Shown: piece by piece, positions 24,643 to 32,822 of the stretch
How the letters are laid out: each line of letters starts with the position of its first letter
Position numbering within the stretch: position 1 is the first letter of the stretch
DNA from: Ruminococcus bromii
GTDB taxonomy: Bacteria; Bacillota; Clostridia; Oscillospirales; Acutalibacteraceae
Direction of reading: 5' to 3'
Assembly (NCBI RefSeq): GCF_002834235.1
Contig: NZ_NNBY01000027.1
Span: 1 to 64,000, forward strand
Length of the DNA stretch: 64,000 nt
Notes under the pieces: generated by a model
What the model saw: the letters and a program-made list of their open reading frames with translations, nothing else
Told to the model about the DNA's origin: nothing
Database searches by the model: none
Made by a program: the position numbers and the translations under genes

Positions 24643-25878
24643 TTAGCCGACCATTCCCGTCGGCATAGTGATTTCCACTTTTTCCTGTGGTAGCTGCAAG
24701 TCCTGATACAGAACTCCATTCCTTATGCTGTCCTTACCGAAGCATCTGCGGATTGTTTCAATACATTTTTCAAGTCGTTCCAACTTTTCCTGCTTTTCCA
24801 CATCCATAAATAATCCTATCTGACGGGGCGTGTCTTGAGGAATAAGATTGATTGCTTGGATTGTTACGGAACGGATTGGATTGTACCAACCATACCTTGC
24901 TTCAAAAAGTTGAAATGCTCTCTTGGCAAGAACCATCGGCGATTGCGTAGGCAAGTCAATCTTGGTCTGCCATTGTCTTGTACATAGTGTGTTATCTCTA
25001 ATGTGTATGGCAACTCCCTCGGCACTCAGTCCGTGGACTCGGAGCTTGTGTCCGATGTCTTGGGTCAATTCGAGTAACACGGGCCACACCTGCTCCGGTT
25101 TCTCTAAGTCTGCAACTGTCGTTATACCGTGTCCTACGCTCTTGATAGGCGATACGAAGTCTTTCTTGGCAACAAGGGAAAGGTCATTGCCATTTGCGTA
25201 ATTCCATAATGCAACTCCGTTTTTTTCTAATACGCTTCGCAGGAACTCAGGGTCGGTCTGTGCCAAAGCCCCGATGGTACGAATCCCATAGCTGTCTAAT
25301 GTACGCTGTGTCGCTCTGCCTACACCGAGCAAATCAGCCGATGGGAGTTTCCATATCTTTTCTCTGAAAGTATCCTTTGGTATAACCGTTACTGCATCTG
25401 GCTTCTTCATATCAGAGCCGAGTTTTGCAAATATCTTATTAAATGAAACACCAACGGAGATAGTAAGTCCGAGTTCAAACTTAATCGTTTCTCTGATTTT
25501 GTTTGCAACTTCCACCGGAGAGCCGAAAAGACTACCTGTTCCGGTAATATCTAGCCAGCACTCATCCATACCATAAGGTTCTACTTGGTCTGTATATCGT
25601 TCGTACACGCTTCTTGCAAGTTTTGAGTATTTTATATATTCCTCATAATGCGGTGGAACAATAACCAAATCCCGACATTTCTGTTGTGCCTGCCAGACGG
25701 TATCTCCGGTTTTCACATCAAATGCCTTTGCTTTATAATTCTTAGCAAGGACAATTCCGTGTCGTTCTTCAACAGAACCGCATACAGCAACCGGATATTC
25801 TTTCAGAGCAGGGTTAAGCATACACTCAACACTTGCATAGAAGTTGTTCATATCGCAATGTAAAATATTTCGAGCCAT
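24643..25878 (-). CDS. dinB: Y-family DNA polymerase (Pol IV, DinB-like)
   Basis: A 411-residue translesion polymerase. The first metal site is HCDMNNFYASVE (about residues 7-18), and the catalytic acidic pair is MDECWLDITG (about 103-112). The family motif SVGVSFNKIFAKLGSDMKKP (about 142-161) is intact. The helix-hairpin-helix region (LLGVGRATQRTL) and little-finger domain follow. A beta-clamp-like QLPQE sits near the end. It heads an operon with two unknown small proteins, an ImmA-like protease and a Com-like protein, driven by a consensus promoter overlaid with operator repeats, so induction on DNA damage is likely. Confidence 0.93.
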   Translation of the reverse strand: MARNILHCDMNNFYASVECMLNPALKEYPVAVCGSVEERHGIVLAKNYKAKAFDVKTGDTVWQAQQKCRDLVIVPPHYEEYIKYSKLARSVYERYTDQVEPYGMDECWLDITGTGSLFGSPVEVANKIRETIKFELGLTISVGVSFNKIFAKLGSDMKKPDAVTVIPKDTFREKIWKLPSADLLGVGRATQRTLDSYGIRTIGALAQTDPEFLRSVLEKNGVALWNYANGNDLSLVAKKDFVSPIKSVGHGITTVADLEKPEQVWPVLLELTQDIGHKLRVHGLSAEGVAIHIRDNTLCTRQWQTKIDLPTQSPMVLAKRAFQLFEARYGWYNPIRSVTIQAINLIPQDTPRQIGLFMDVEKQEKLERLEKCIETIRRCFGKDSIRNGVLYQDLQLPQEKVEITMPTGMVG

Positions 25879-25904
25879 TCTGCGTAACCCCCTTGACTTT
25901 TTGA

Positions 25905-25995
25905 GAAGTTTAGTATAAACTATGAGTAGTTAAACTTCTTACTTGCTATTATACGCAATTAAACTTCTCTTGTCAAGAGTGTAGACGAAGTTTAA
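25905..25995. promoter_or_regulatory. Divergent dinB/immR control region with four operator half-sites
   Basis: The 9-mer GAAGTTTAA or its complement occurs at 25905-25913 (one mismatch), 25930-25938, 25959-25967 and 25987-25995, alternating in orientation as outer-plus, inner-minus pairs. A perfect palindrome AGTTTA-GTA-TAAACT spans 25907-25921. A consensus minus-strand promoter (TTGACA 25976-25971, 17 bp, TATAAT 25953-25948) for dinB has one operator in its spacer and others at each side. This is the pattern of a cooperative phage-type repressor. Confidence 0.8.
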
Positions 25996-26029
25996 CTACA
26001 TAATTTAAGACAAGGAGTGAACAATCAAG

Positions 26030-26440
26030 ATGACATTCGGCGAAAAAGTTAAGAACGAACGAAACAGACTCGGATTAAATCAGGATGAGTTGGCGAAAAA
26101 AATCGGCGTTACTCGTAGAGTTATCAGTTCCTATGAGAATGACAGTTCCCGTCCAAGAGGAACAGAACGCTATAAGAAACTTGCCGAAGCTCTCGGTGTA
26201 AATATCAACTATCTTTTATCGGAAGATGAAGCATTTATTGCAGATGTTGAAGATAATTACGGACACAGAGGTGCAAAGCAGGCAAAAGAACTTCTAGCAG
26301 AAGTAACCGGTTTATTTGCCGGCGGAGAAATGGCTGACGAAGACATGCGTGAAATGGTTGATGCCATTCAGGAAGCGTACCTTATTGCTAAGAAAAACAA
26401 CAAGAAATACACACCGAAAAAGTATCGCAAAGACGAGTAA
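26030..26440 (+). CDS. immR: XRE-family repressor, ImmR-like
   Basis: A 136-residue protein with an N-terminal Cro/C1 HTH (LNQDELAKKIGVTRRVISSY, about residues 16-35) and a C-terminal helical region. It is transcribed divergently from dinB and followed by an ImmA-like protease gene, the arrangement of ICEBs1 ImmR-ImmA, in which the protease inactivates the repressor after DNA damage. The half-sites at 25905-25995 are its probable operators. The symbol is by analogy. Confidence 0.85.
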   Translation: MTFGEKVKNERNRLGLNQDELAKKIGVTRRVISSYENDSSRPRGTERYKKLAEALGVNINYLLSEDEAFIADVEDNYGHRGAKQAKELLAEVTGLFAGGEMADEDMREMVDAIQEAYLIAKKNNKKYTPKKYRKDE

Positions 26441-26539
26441 CCTCTCGCTGTGCGTTGTCCGTTTTATGGGACAGCAGATGGTTTATAAAAAAATGGATAA
26501 TATATCTGTTATAATGGCACTGCAAGGGAGGTGAGCCGT

Positions 26540-27073
26540 TTGGGATATAATACGCAGGATGAGATTGTCAAGATAGTGAACCGGCTCATCAAACGATGTG
26601 GCACTCGTAATCCATATAAAGTCGCTGATGAGCTTGGGATACATATTCTCTATCGAGATTTTACGAAACAGCGTGGAGCATACAAGGTAATCTTGAAGAA
26701 TCGATTTATCTTTCTTCAGAACGGTTTGCACCCGGTTATTGAACAAATCGTATTATGGCACGAAATCGGACACGATGTTCTTCATCGCCAAGAAGCAGTT
26801 TCAGCCGGAGGATTCAAAGAATTTAATATCTTTGATATGCGTGAAAACCGGATGGAATACGAAGCCAATGTCTTTGCAGCTCAGGCTTCTTTACCGGACG
26901 ATACGATTATTGAATATATTAAACAGGGGTATGATATTCAGCAAATTGCTCGCTGTATGCACTCCGACATAAATCTTGTCGCTTTGAAAGTTGATACTCT
27001 CAATTCACAAGGCTACAATTTTAGGAAACAGGAACATAGAAACGACTTTCTCAGATATAACAGAAAAATGTAA
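26540..27073 (+). CDS. immA: ImmA-like anti-repressor metalloprotease
   Basis: A 177-residue protein with the zinc protease motif HEIGH (VLWHEIGHDVLH, about residues 71-82) and a downstream RMEYEANVFAAQ carrying the third ligand Glu, exactly as in ImmA/IrrE. TTG 26540 is chosen because GGGAGGTGA lies 5 nt upstream; GTG 26531 lies inside that ribosome site. It probably cleaves the ImmR-like repressor encoded just before it, to derepress dinB and other element genes. Confidence 0.85.
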   Translation: MGYNTQDEIVKIVNRLIKRCGTRNPYKVADELGIHILYRDFTKQRGAYKVILKNRFIFLQNGLHPVIEQIVLWHEIGHDVLHRQEAVSAGGFKEFNIFDMRENRMEYEANVFAAQASLPDDTIIEYIKQGYDIQQIARCMHSDINLVALKVDTLNSQGYNFRKQEHRNDFLRYNRKM

Positions 27074-27111
27074 AGACCGTCAATTCTCGAATGAGATCTG
27101 ACGGTCTTTGC
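27072..27111 (+). terminator. immR-immA terminator
   Basis: AAAGACCGTCA (27072-27082) pairs with TGACGGTCTTT (27099-27109) directly after the immA stop codon. Confidence 0.85.
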
Positions 27112-27153
27112 ATTACTTCGATTTCCATTATTCTTTGGAACAGCGTAAACTCT

Positions 27154-27301
27154 GAGAAATATTCAAATACGAGCAACCACAAGCCTATATTGTTGAAAGC
27201 ACAGAGTATGACAATAAAAATAAAACACCTGTGTTGACAGCAGGACAAAGTCTTATTTTAGGTTATACTGATGAACAGTTTTCAAATTCTGATTATTTAT
27301 A
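27154..27301 (+). pseudogene. Unidentified C-terminal gene fragment
   Basis: An open frame after a TGA near 27151 reads [18 protein letters not shown] and, further on, [17 protein letters not shown] before a stop at 27299-27301. Composition and phrasing look like a real protein end, but there is no start or ribosome site. I do not recognise the family. It is the only feature in 27110-27387 and marks a junction between the immunity module and the redox island. Confidence 0.4.
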
Positions 27302-27387
27302 GTAAATATGGTCTATCAAAATGACTATTTTCTGTTTCATTATTTAACTTAACAAAACAATTCCTATACTAAAAGGCGGAGTTCACT

Positions 27388-28314
27388 TTACATTTTCCCC
27401 ATATATTTTTCTGCCATATGTACTGCCATAGCACCATCTGCCACAGCTGTTACTATCTGACGAAGTAACTTTGTTCTGACATCTCCTACAGCATAAACAC
27501 CTGGAATACTCGTCTCAGTATTTTCACCTGCTACAAGATATCCTTTATTATCCAGTTCTATCTGATTATCTAAAAAATCTGTTGTCGGTTTTCTTCCTAT
27601 ACTCACAAACAGTCCGTCACATTCTATAATGTTTTCTTCTCCTGTAACTGTATCTTTCAACCGCACACCAGTCAATCGTTCTCCATAAATCAGTTCATTT
27701 ACTGTATTGTTCCATCTAAACTCTATATTTTCAGTTTTCATCAGCTGGTCATGGTAGATTTTCGTTGCACGTAATGTATCTCTTCGATGAACAATGATGA
27801 CTTTCTTAGCAATTCGACTTAAAAGAACAGCATCTGATACAGCAGAATTTCCACCACCAACAACCACCACGATCTTATCTTTATAAAACATACCATCACA
27901 GGAGGCACAATAAGCAACCCCATGACCTATCAATTCTTTTTCTTTAGCGAGACCAAGTTCTCTTGGATTTGCTCCAGTAGCAATCACTACTGTTTTCCCA
28001 ATATAAATTCCCGAACTAGTTTCTACTCTCTTAAGCTTTCCTGTTAAATCCATATTAAAAACTTCAGCATATTCACTTTTAGCGCCAAATTTTTCCGCCT
28101 GTTTTTGCATTTTCTCTGCCAATGAAAATCCGTCAATTCCATTTTCAAAACCAGGATAGTTATCAATCTGCCAGGTCAATGACATCTGACCACCTGCAGA
28201 TAATTTTTCTAAAACAATTGTATCAAATCCTGCTCTGGCTGCGTATAATGCTGAAGTATACCCTCCAGGTCCTCCCCCCACGATAATCATATCGTAAACA
28301 TGATTTTCATTCAT
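27388..28314 (-). CDS. trxB: Thioredoxin reductase
   Basis: A 308-residue FAD/NADPH enzyme that reduces thioredoxin. FAD-binding GGGPGGYTSALYAARAG is at about residues 12-28, the redox-active CASC (AYCASCDGMFY) near 135, and the NADPH-binding GGGNSAVSDAVLL near 155. The closing GVYAVGDVRTK FAD motif is present. It lies 15 bp downstream of a thioredoxin gene in the same operon, with the operator at 28706-28718 upstream. Confidence 0.95.
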   Translation of the reverse strand: MNENHVYDMIIVGGGPGGYTSALYAARAGFDTIVLEKLSAGGQMSLTWQIDNYPGFENGIDGFSLAEKMQKQAEKFGAKSEYAEVFNMDLTGKLKRVETSSGIYIGKTVVIATGANPRELGLAKEKELIGHGVAYCASCDGMFYKDKIVVVVGGGNSAVSDAVLLSRIAKKVIIVHRRDTLRATKIYHDQLMKTENIEFRWNNTVNELIYGERLTGVRLKDTVTGEENIIECDGLFVSIGRKPTTDFLDNQIELDNKGYLVAGENTETSIPGVYAVGDVRTKLLRQIVTAVADGAMAVHMAEKYMGKM

Positions 28315-28329
28315 ACAGCAGTCCTCCTT

Positions 28330-28647
28330 TTATTTTTCCAATGCTTCATTAATAAATTTCTCTATCATTATTTTTGATTCAGGTGCAACAATAGAATCTA
28401 TTGCCTTTCCATCTCGATATAAAACCAGCGTAGGAATTATCTCAATCTTTTCAGCTTCTGCAATCTGTGGTTCTTCATCAATATTTACTTTTCCAGCAAT
28501 AAGAATATCGCTGTATTCTTCACTTATTTTTTCATAAGCCGCTCCAATTCTACGGCAATAACCACACCAAGGTGCCCAGAAATCAACCAAAACCGGTTTT
28601 TCTTTATGAATTAATTGTCCAAACTTTTCTTTATTTATTGATGTCAT
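28330..28647 (-). CDS. trxA: Thioredoxin with a WCGYC active site
   Basis: A 105-residue thioredoxin fold. The active site FWAPWCGYCRR (about 22-32) has Gly-Tyr between the cysteines instead of the classical Gly-Pro, which usually shifts redox potential or substrate range. The cis-proline segment IPTLVLYRDG is intact. ATG 28647 is used because upstream in-frame sequence runs into the promoter. It is the partner of the trxB gene just downstream. Transcription probably depends on the Crp/Fnr-type site centred about 41 nt upstream of the predicted start point. Confidence 0.9.
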   Translation of the reverse strand: MTSINKEKFGQLIHKEKPVLVDFWAPWCGYCRRIGAAYEKISEEYSDILIAGKVNIDEEPQIAEAEKIEIIPTLVLYRDGKAIDSIVAPESKIMIEKFINEALEK

Positions 28648-28677
28648 ATTTTTCAATTCCTTCTCCTGTTTGAACTT

Positions 28678-28718
28678 AATATACCTCATAAAAAGTCTTA
28701 CTTCAGTGATGATATCAC
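28678..28718 (-). promoter_or_regulatory. Crp/Fnr-type promoter of trxA-trxB
   Basis: GTGATGATATCAC (28706-28718) is a GTGAT-N3-ATCAC palindrome. On the minus strand it lies 22 nt upstream of TATATT (28683-28678), so its centre falls near -41. TTTTCT precedes it on the same strand, as at the other two copies (32017, 32851). Activation by the neighbouring Crp/Fnr protein is inferred. Confidence 0.75.
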
Positions 28719-28784
28719 AGAAAAGATAATTTACTTTATTACACTTCTTTTTATTTCTATTTATGGCATATGCCAGTTACATAA

Positions 28785-28813
28785 TTGACACATCTTAAAA
28801 AAGCAAGTATACT
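28785..28813 (+). promoter_or_regulatory. SigA promoter of the Crp/Fnr regulator
   Basis: TTGACA (28785-28790) and TATACT (28808-28813) are 17 bp apart, with the predicted start about 18 bp before the ATG. No GTGAT-type site overlaps it. Confidence 0.75.
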
Positions 28814-28837
28814 ATGTTCATAAAGGAGATAACTATT

Positions 28838-29497
28838 ATGAGCTTCGAAAATTATTTTCCACTATGGAATGACTTAAATACAGCACAGAAAAAACTAATT
28901 TCAGACAATTTGATCACACAGCATGTGAAAAAAGGAACAATCATTCACAACGGGAACATGGATTGTACCGGATTATTACTGGTTAAATCTGGACAGCTTC
29001 GAACTTACATACTTTCAGATGAAGGACGGGAGATTACACTTTACCGTCTGTTCGATATGGATATGTGTCTTTTATCCGCTTCATGTATCATGCGGTCTAT
29101 TCAATTTGAAGTAACCATTGAAGCAGAAAAAGATACGGATCTTTGGATCATCCCTGCTGAAATTTATAAGGGCATCATGAAAGAATCTGCTCCTGTCGCA
29201 AACTATACCAATGAGTTAATGGCTACCCGTTTTTCTGATGTCATGTGGCTGATTGAACAGATTATGTGGAAGAGTTTGGATAAGCGTGTTGCTTCATTTC
29301 TTTTAGAAGAGGCCTCTATCGAAGGAACAAACGAGCTGAAAATCACTCATGAGACGATTGCTAATCATCTTGGTTCCCACAGGGAAGTTATCACTCGAAT
29401 GCTTCGATACTTTCAAGGCGAGGGTCTCGTCAAACTCTCCCGCGGCAAAATTACAATCCTTGATCCAAAAAGACTGGAAACACTCCAAAGGTCATAA
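28838..29497 (+). CDS. Crp/Fnr-family transcription regulator
   Basis: A 219-residue regulator: cyclic-nucleotide-binding-like beta barrel (about 15-120), dimer helix, then a winged HTH (about 150-215). The recognition helix HREVITRMLRYF aligns with CRP's RETVGR segment, keeping the Arg-Glu...Arg residues that in CRP read GTGA. That fits the GTGAT half-sites found at three neighbouring promoters. No clear FNR-type N-terminal cysteine cluster is present, so the signal (redox, metabolite, NO) is unknown. ATG 28838 has AAAGGAGA upstream. Divergent from trxA-trxB. Confidence 0.9.
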   Translation: MSFENYFPLWNDLNTAQKKLISDNLITQHVKKGTIIHNGNMDCTGLLLVKSGQLRTYILSDEGREITLYRLFDMDMCLLSASCIMRSIQFEVTIEAEKDTDLWIIPAEIYKGIMKESAPVANYTNELMATRFSDVMWLIEQIMWKSLDKRVASFLLEEASIEGTNELKITHETIANHLGSHREVITRMLRYFQGEGLVKLSRGKITILDPKRLETLQRS

Positions 29498-29526
29498 AAC
29501 TGTTTTTCTATAACATATAAAGAAGA

Positions 29527-29580
29527 ATCCTCCATTTATCAGAATTATGAAAGTCATTCTAATAAATGGGGGATCTTTTT
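29527..29580 (+). terminator. Terminator of the Crp/Fnr gene
   Basis: ATCCTCCATTTAT (29527-29539) pairs with ATAAATGGGGGAT (29562-29574, one G-U), extended by AGAAT/ATTCT and followed by CTTTTT. Confidence 0.85.
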
Positions 29581-29619
29581 ATGCTATAAGAAAATTATAA
29601 AAATATCGTGATTATTTTT

Positions 29620-31311
29620 TTAATAATCCATACCACATGCATATGCCCTTTCAATCAGCGCACGGTCATTGACCACTGCATCATAGAAGCGAAATCCGCC
29701 AGAGAAATTATACGTTTCATAACCGTTTCCTTCCAGAATACGGCTCGCAATATAACTGCGCAGACCACTCTGGCATATCAGATACACAGGCTTTCCTTTC
29801 TCAATTTCACTAATTCGTTCTCTCAGTTCATCTACAGGTATGTTTTTGAATCCATCAATATGCCCCCTGCTGAATTCACCTACAGTTCTCACATCTAGCA
29901 ACACCACATCTTTATCTTTAGAAATCTTGTCCATATCTTCCAAATGCCATTGCTTTAATGTCCCTTTTGCAATATTGTCTATCATAAATCCAGCCATGTT
30001 TACCGGATCCTTGGCAGAAGAATAAGGTGGTGCATATGCCAGATCCAGATCTTTCAACTGGGTTGCATTCAGCCCCGCATGAATTGCTGTTGCCAGCACA
30101 TCAATACGTTTATCAACTCCTTCATATCCAATAATCTGAGCGCCAAGCAAACGATAGCTCTCTTTTTCGAAAACCACCTTCATGGTCATCACTTTTCCGC
30201 CAGGATAGTAACCGGCATGACTCATAGGAGAAAGAATTACTGTATCTACCTCTAATCCTGACTTTTTGGCATTTGTTTCATTGATACCTGTAGTGGCTGC
30301 TGTCATATCAAACACTTTTATAACGGAGCTTCCCTGACTGCCCAGATAACGACTATCACCGCCACAAATATTATCAGCGATGATTCTGCCCTGTTTATTG
30401 GCTGGTCCTGCCAAAGAAATCAGCGCATCATTACCCGTAACATAATGTTTTACCTGAACTGCATCACCTGCAGCATAAATATCCGGTACAGAGGTTTCCA
30501 TTCTGTCATTCACTACAATACTTTCCTTGATGCCAAGTTCCAGACCGGCTTCTTTTGCTAATACTGTGTCTGGTGTGACTCCGATTGCCAGAACTACCAT
30601 ATCAGCCTGAAGGGATGGATTATCTTTCAACAGAACCTCCACCCCGTTGTCTTTTTCTTTAAATCCTTCTACTGTATAGCCCAGTACCAGTTTTATCCCA
30701 TGCTTTCTCATTTCATTATGGATCATGGATGCCATATCCGGGTCAAAAGGGTTCATCAGCTGCTTAGGCCGCTGGACAATCGTAACATCCATGCCAAGCT
30801 CCCTCAAATTTTCTGCCAGTTCCAGACCAATAAAACCGCCACCTGCCAATACAGCCGATTTTGGATGGTTCTTATTTATATATTCCTTTATCCGAAAAGT
30901 GTCTTCTACGGTACGAAGTGTAAAAAGTTTATCAATACCTACTCCGGGAAGTCTCGGCTGTGTTGGCTTTGCACCTGGAGAAAGAATCAACTTATCATAG
31001 TTTTCTTCAAATATCTCATCATTCTCCAAATTTTTCACTGAAACAATTTTACGATCCGGATGTATGGAGATAACTTCATGATGAATTTTCATGTTAATAC
31101 GGAAGCGTTTAAAAAAACTCTCTGGTGTCTGTAGTGTAAGTTCTTCCGGGTCTGTGATCACGTCTCCAATATAATATGGAAGCCCACAATTAGCATAGGA
31201 TATGTATCCGGATCTTTCAAACACAGTAATTTCTGCATGTTCATCCAGTCTGCGTATTCTTGCTGCGGCTGTAGCTCCTCCTGCTACACCTCCTACGATT
31301 ATTACCTTCAT
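29620..31311 (-). CDS. CoA-disulfide reductase-rhodanese fusion
   Basis: A 563-residue flavoprotein. The N-terminal pyridine nucleotide-disulfide oxidoreductase part (1-450) has FAD motif VGGVAGGATAAARIRR and the single active-site cysteine of CoA-disulfide reductases (SYANCGLPYYIGD, Cys42). The C-terminal rhodanese domain (about 465-560) has its catalytic cysteine in VYLICQSGLRS. This is the CoADR-RHD class, which reduces CoA disulfide or persulfides/polysulfides. ATG 31311 follows GGTGG; an upstream in-frame start would overlap the rhodanese gene. It is third in an operon with thioredoxin and rhodanese genes. Confidence 0.92.
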   Translation of the reverse strand: MKVIIVGGVAGGATAAARIRRLDEHAEITVFERSGYISYANCGLPYYIGDVITDPEELTLQTPESFFKRFRINMKIHHEVISIHPDRKIVSVKNLENDEIFEENYDKLILSPGAKPTQPRLPGVGIDKLFTLRTVEDTFRIKEYINKNHPKSAVLAGGGFIGLELAENLRELGMDVTIVQRPKQLMNPFDPDMASMIHNEMRKHGIKLVLGYTVEGFKEKDNGVEVLLKDNPSLQADMVVLAIGVTPDTVLAKEAGLELGIKESIVVNDRMETSVPDIYAAGDAVQVKHYVTGNDALISLAGPANKQGRIIADNICGGDSRYLGSQGSSVIKVFDMTAATTGINETNAKKSGLEVDTVILSPMSHAGYYPGGKVMTMKVVFEKESYRLLGAQIIGYEGVDKRIDVLATAIHAGLNATQLKDLDLAYAPPYSSAKDPVNMAGFMIDNIAKGTLKQWHLEDMDKISKDKDVVLLDVRTVGEFSRGHIDGFKNIPVDELRERISEIEKGKPVYLICQSGLRSYIASRILEGNGYETYNFSGGFRFYDAVVNDRALIERAYACGMDY

Positions 31312-31312
31312 C

Positions 31313-31633
31313 TTATTTTTCCACCTTTCCTGAGTAAGCTGCAATGCCACCGATATTATTTACTTTAGAGTATCCCATTCGTTGCAGTATCTCAGTTGCC
31401 TGACGACTCCGAGAACCGGAATAACAGTATACAAACAGAGGGATATCCTTATTCTTCGCTACAGAAATAATATTGTCTAGTTGCTGCAACGGCACATTTT
31501 TACTTTCTGGTATATGTCCTTCCCGATATTCCTGCGGAGTACGGACATCCAGCAGAACTGCACCAGCAGTCCTTTTATATTCTTCTATGCCTTGATTAAT
31601 ATTCGACTGTTTAAAGAGATCAAAAAATCCCAT
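31313..31633 (-). CDS. Single-domain rhodanese
   Basis: A 106-residue sulfurtransferase. The conserved opening VLLDVRTPQEYREGHIPES (about 27-45) and the active-site loop with catalytic cysteine (YCYSGSRS, about 69-76) are intact, as is the closing NIGGIAAY. It carries sulfane sulfur as a cysteine persulfide. It lies between a thioredoxin and the CoADR-rhodanese gene, which suggests persulfide handling with thioredoxin as reductant. Confidence 0.92.
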   Translation of the reverse strand: MGFFDLFKQSNINQGIEEYKRTAGAVLLDVRTPQEYREGHIPESKNVPLQQLDNIISVAKNKDIPLFVYCYSGSRSRQATEILQRMGYSKVNNIGGIAAYSGKVEK

Positions 31634-31645
31634 TAGTACACCTCC

Positions 31646-31951
31646 CTAAAGCATTTCTAAAATCGCATTCTTAGGTCTCGCCCCTGAAACCTGCTGTACA
31701 ATCTTCCCATTCTTCATAACCACTAAAGTCGGAATGCTCATAATACTGAACTTATTTGCCAATTCAGGCTCTTCATCTACATTAATCTTTCCAACTTTAA
31801 TATCCCTACGCTCACCTGCAATCTCCTCTACAATAGGTACTACCATACGGCAAGGTGCACACCAAGATGCCCAAAAATCTAAAAGAACGGTTTTATCGGA
31901 ATTCAGTACTTCGTTCTCAAAATTATTTTTATTGATATTAATAGCAGACAT
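31646..31951 (-). CDS. trxA: Thioredoxin, classical WCAPC-type
   Basis: A 101-residue thioredoxin with the active site FWASWCAPCRM (about 26-36) and the cis-proline region IPTLVVMKNG. It is the first gene of the trx-rhodanese-CoADR operon and is distinct from the WCGYC thioredoxin at 28330. Its promoter carries the same Crp/Fnr-type site as the trxA-trxB and SDR promoters. Confidence 0.93.
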   Translation of the reverse strand: MSAININKNNFENEVLNSDKTVLLDFWASWCAPCRMVVPIVEEIAGERRDIKVGKINVDEEPELANKFSIMSIPTLVVMKNGKIVQQVSGARPKNAILEML

Positions 31952-31988
31952 TTTACAGTCCTCCTTATCTTTTTCTTTTTGTAGCTTT

Positions 31989-32029
31989 ATTATAGTCTTA
32001 ATTTCATTTGTTTTCCGTGATTACATCAC
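31989..32029 (-). promoter_or_regulatory. Crp/Fnr-type promoter of the thioredoxin-rhodanese-CoADR operon
   Basis: GTGATTACATCAC (32017-32029) lies 22 nt upstream of TATAAT (31994-31989, minus strand). It is preceded by TTTTCC on the plus strand, as in the related copies. Confidence 0.75.
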
Positions 32030-32043
32030 CATACCACATTAAA

Positions 32044-32790
32044 TTAACTTCTTGCCATACCATCTACACTTAATATAACACCTGTAATGTAACTCGCCTC
32101 ATCTGAAGCAAGAAACACAAACGCATTGGCAATATCTTCTGGCTGTCCAAGACGACGCAATGGAATTCTTTCAATCATAGGTTCGATAACTTCCTTTGGC
32201 ACGGCCTTCATCATATCAGTTTCTGTAATCCCAGGTGCAACAGCATTAACACGAATACCTTTAGGTCCTAGTTCTCTTGCTAATGATACAGTCAATCCGT
32301 TTACTGCAAACTTCGATGCCGGATAAGCAAACCCACTTGGCTGTCCCGAAATACTCACCATGGAAGAAGTTGAGAGAATGACCCCCTTGCCTCTTGCCAC
32401 CATACATTCTGCTGCTACACGAGTAGTATTAAATACTCCTTTTACATTTAGATCCATGACTTTATCAAAAGTCTCCTCTGTATAATCCATAAATGAGGTG
32501 TTTTCTGAAATCCCTGCATTATTTACCAGTATGTCGACACATCCATATTTTTCAGTTGCCTCTTTAAAAGCCTTTCTGACAGACTCCATGTTTGCCAGAT
32601 TTGGACTAATTCCAGCAACTATTGCATTGGGATATTTTTCTTTTAATTTATCTACAGCAACATCTGCCGATTCCTGTGAACTTGCTGCTAACACAACTGA
32701 AGCACCTTCCTTCAAGAATTTATCAGCTGTAGCAAATCCTATACCACGGCTTCCACCCGTAATGATTGCAACTTTATCTTTTAATCTCAT
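32044..32790 (-). CDS. Short-chain dehydrogenase/reductase (FabG-like)
   Basis: A 248-residue classical SDR. NAD(P)-binding TGGSRGIGFA (about 11-20), NNAGIS (about 89), catalytic Ser in LSTSSMVSISG and the YPASK tyrosine-lysine pair (about 155-159) are all present. Family members are 3-oxoacyl-ACP reductases or alcohol/sugar dehydrogenases; the substrate cannot be assigned. It is a single-gene unit with its own GTGAT-type promoter, so it belongs to the same regulon as the thioredoxin genes. Confidence 0.9.
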   Translation of the reverse strand: MRLKDKVAIITGGSRGIGFATADKFLKEGASVVLAASSQESADVAVDKLKEKYPNAIVAGISPNLANMESVRKAFKEATEKYGCVDILVNNAGISENTSFMDYTEETFDKVMDLNVKGVFNTTRVAAECMVARGKGVILSTSSMVSISGQPSGFAYPASKFAVNGLTVSLARELGPKGIRVNAVAPGITETDMMKAVPKEVIEPMIERIPLRRLGQPEDIANAFVFLASDEASYITGVILSVDGMARS

Positions 32791-32822
32791 TTAGACTACC
32801 TCCTTACTTTGTTTGTAGTTAC

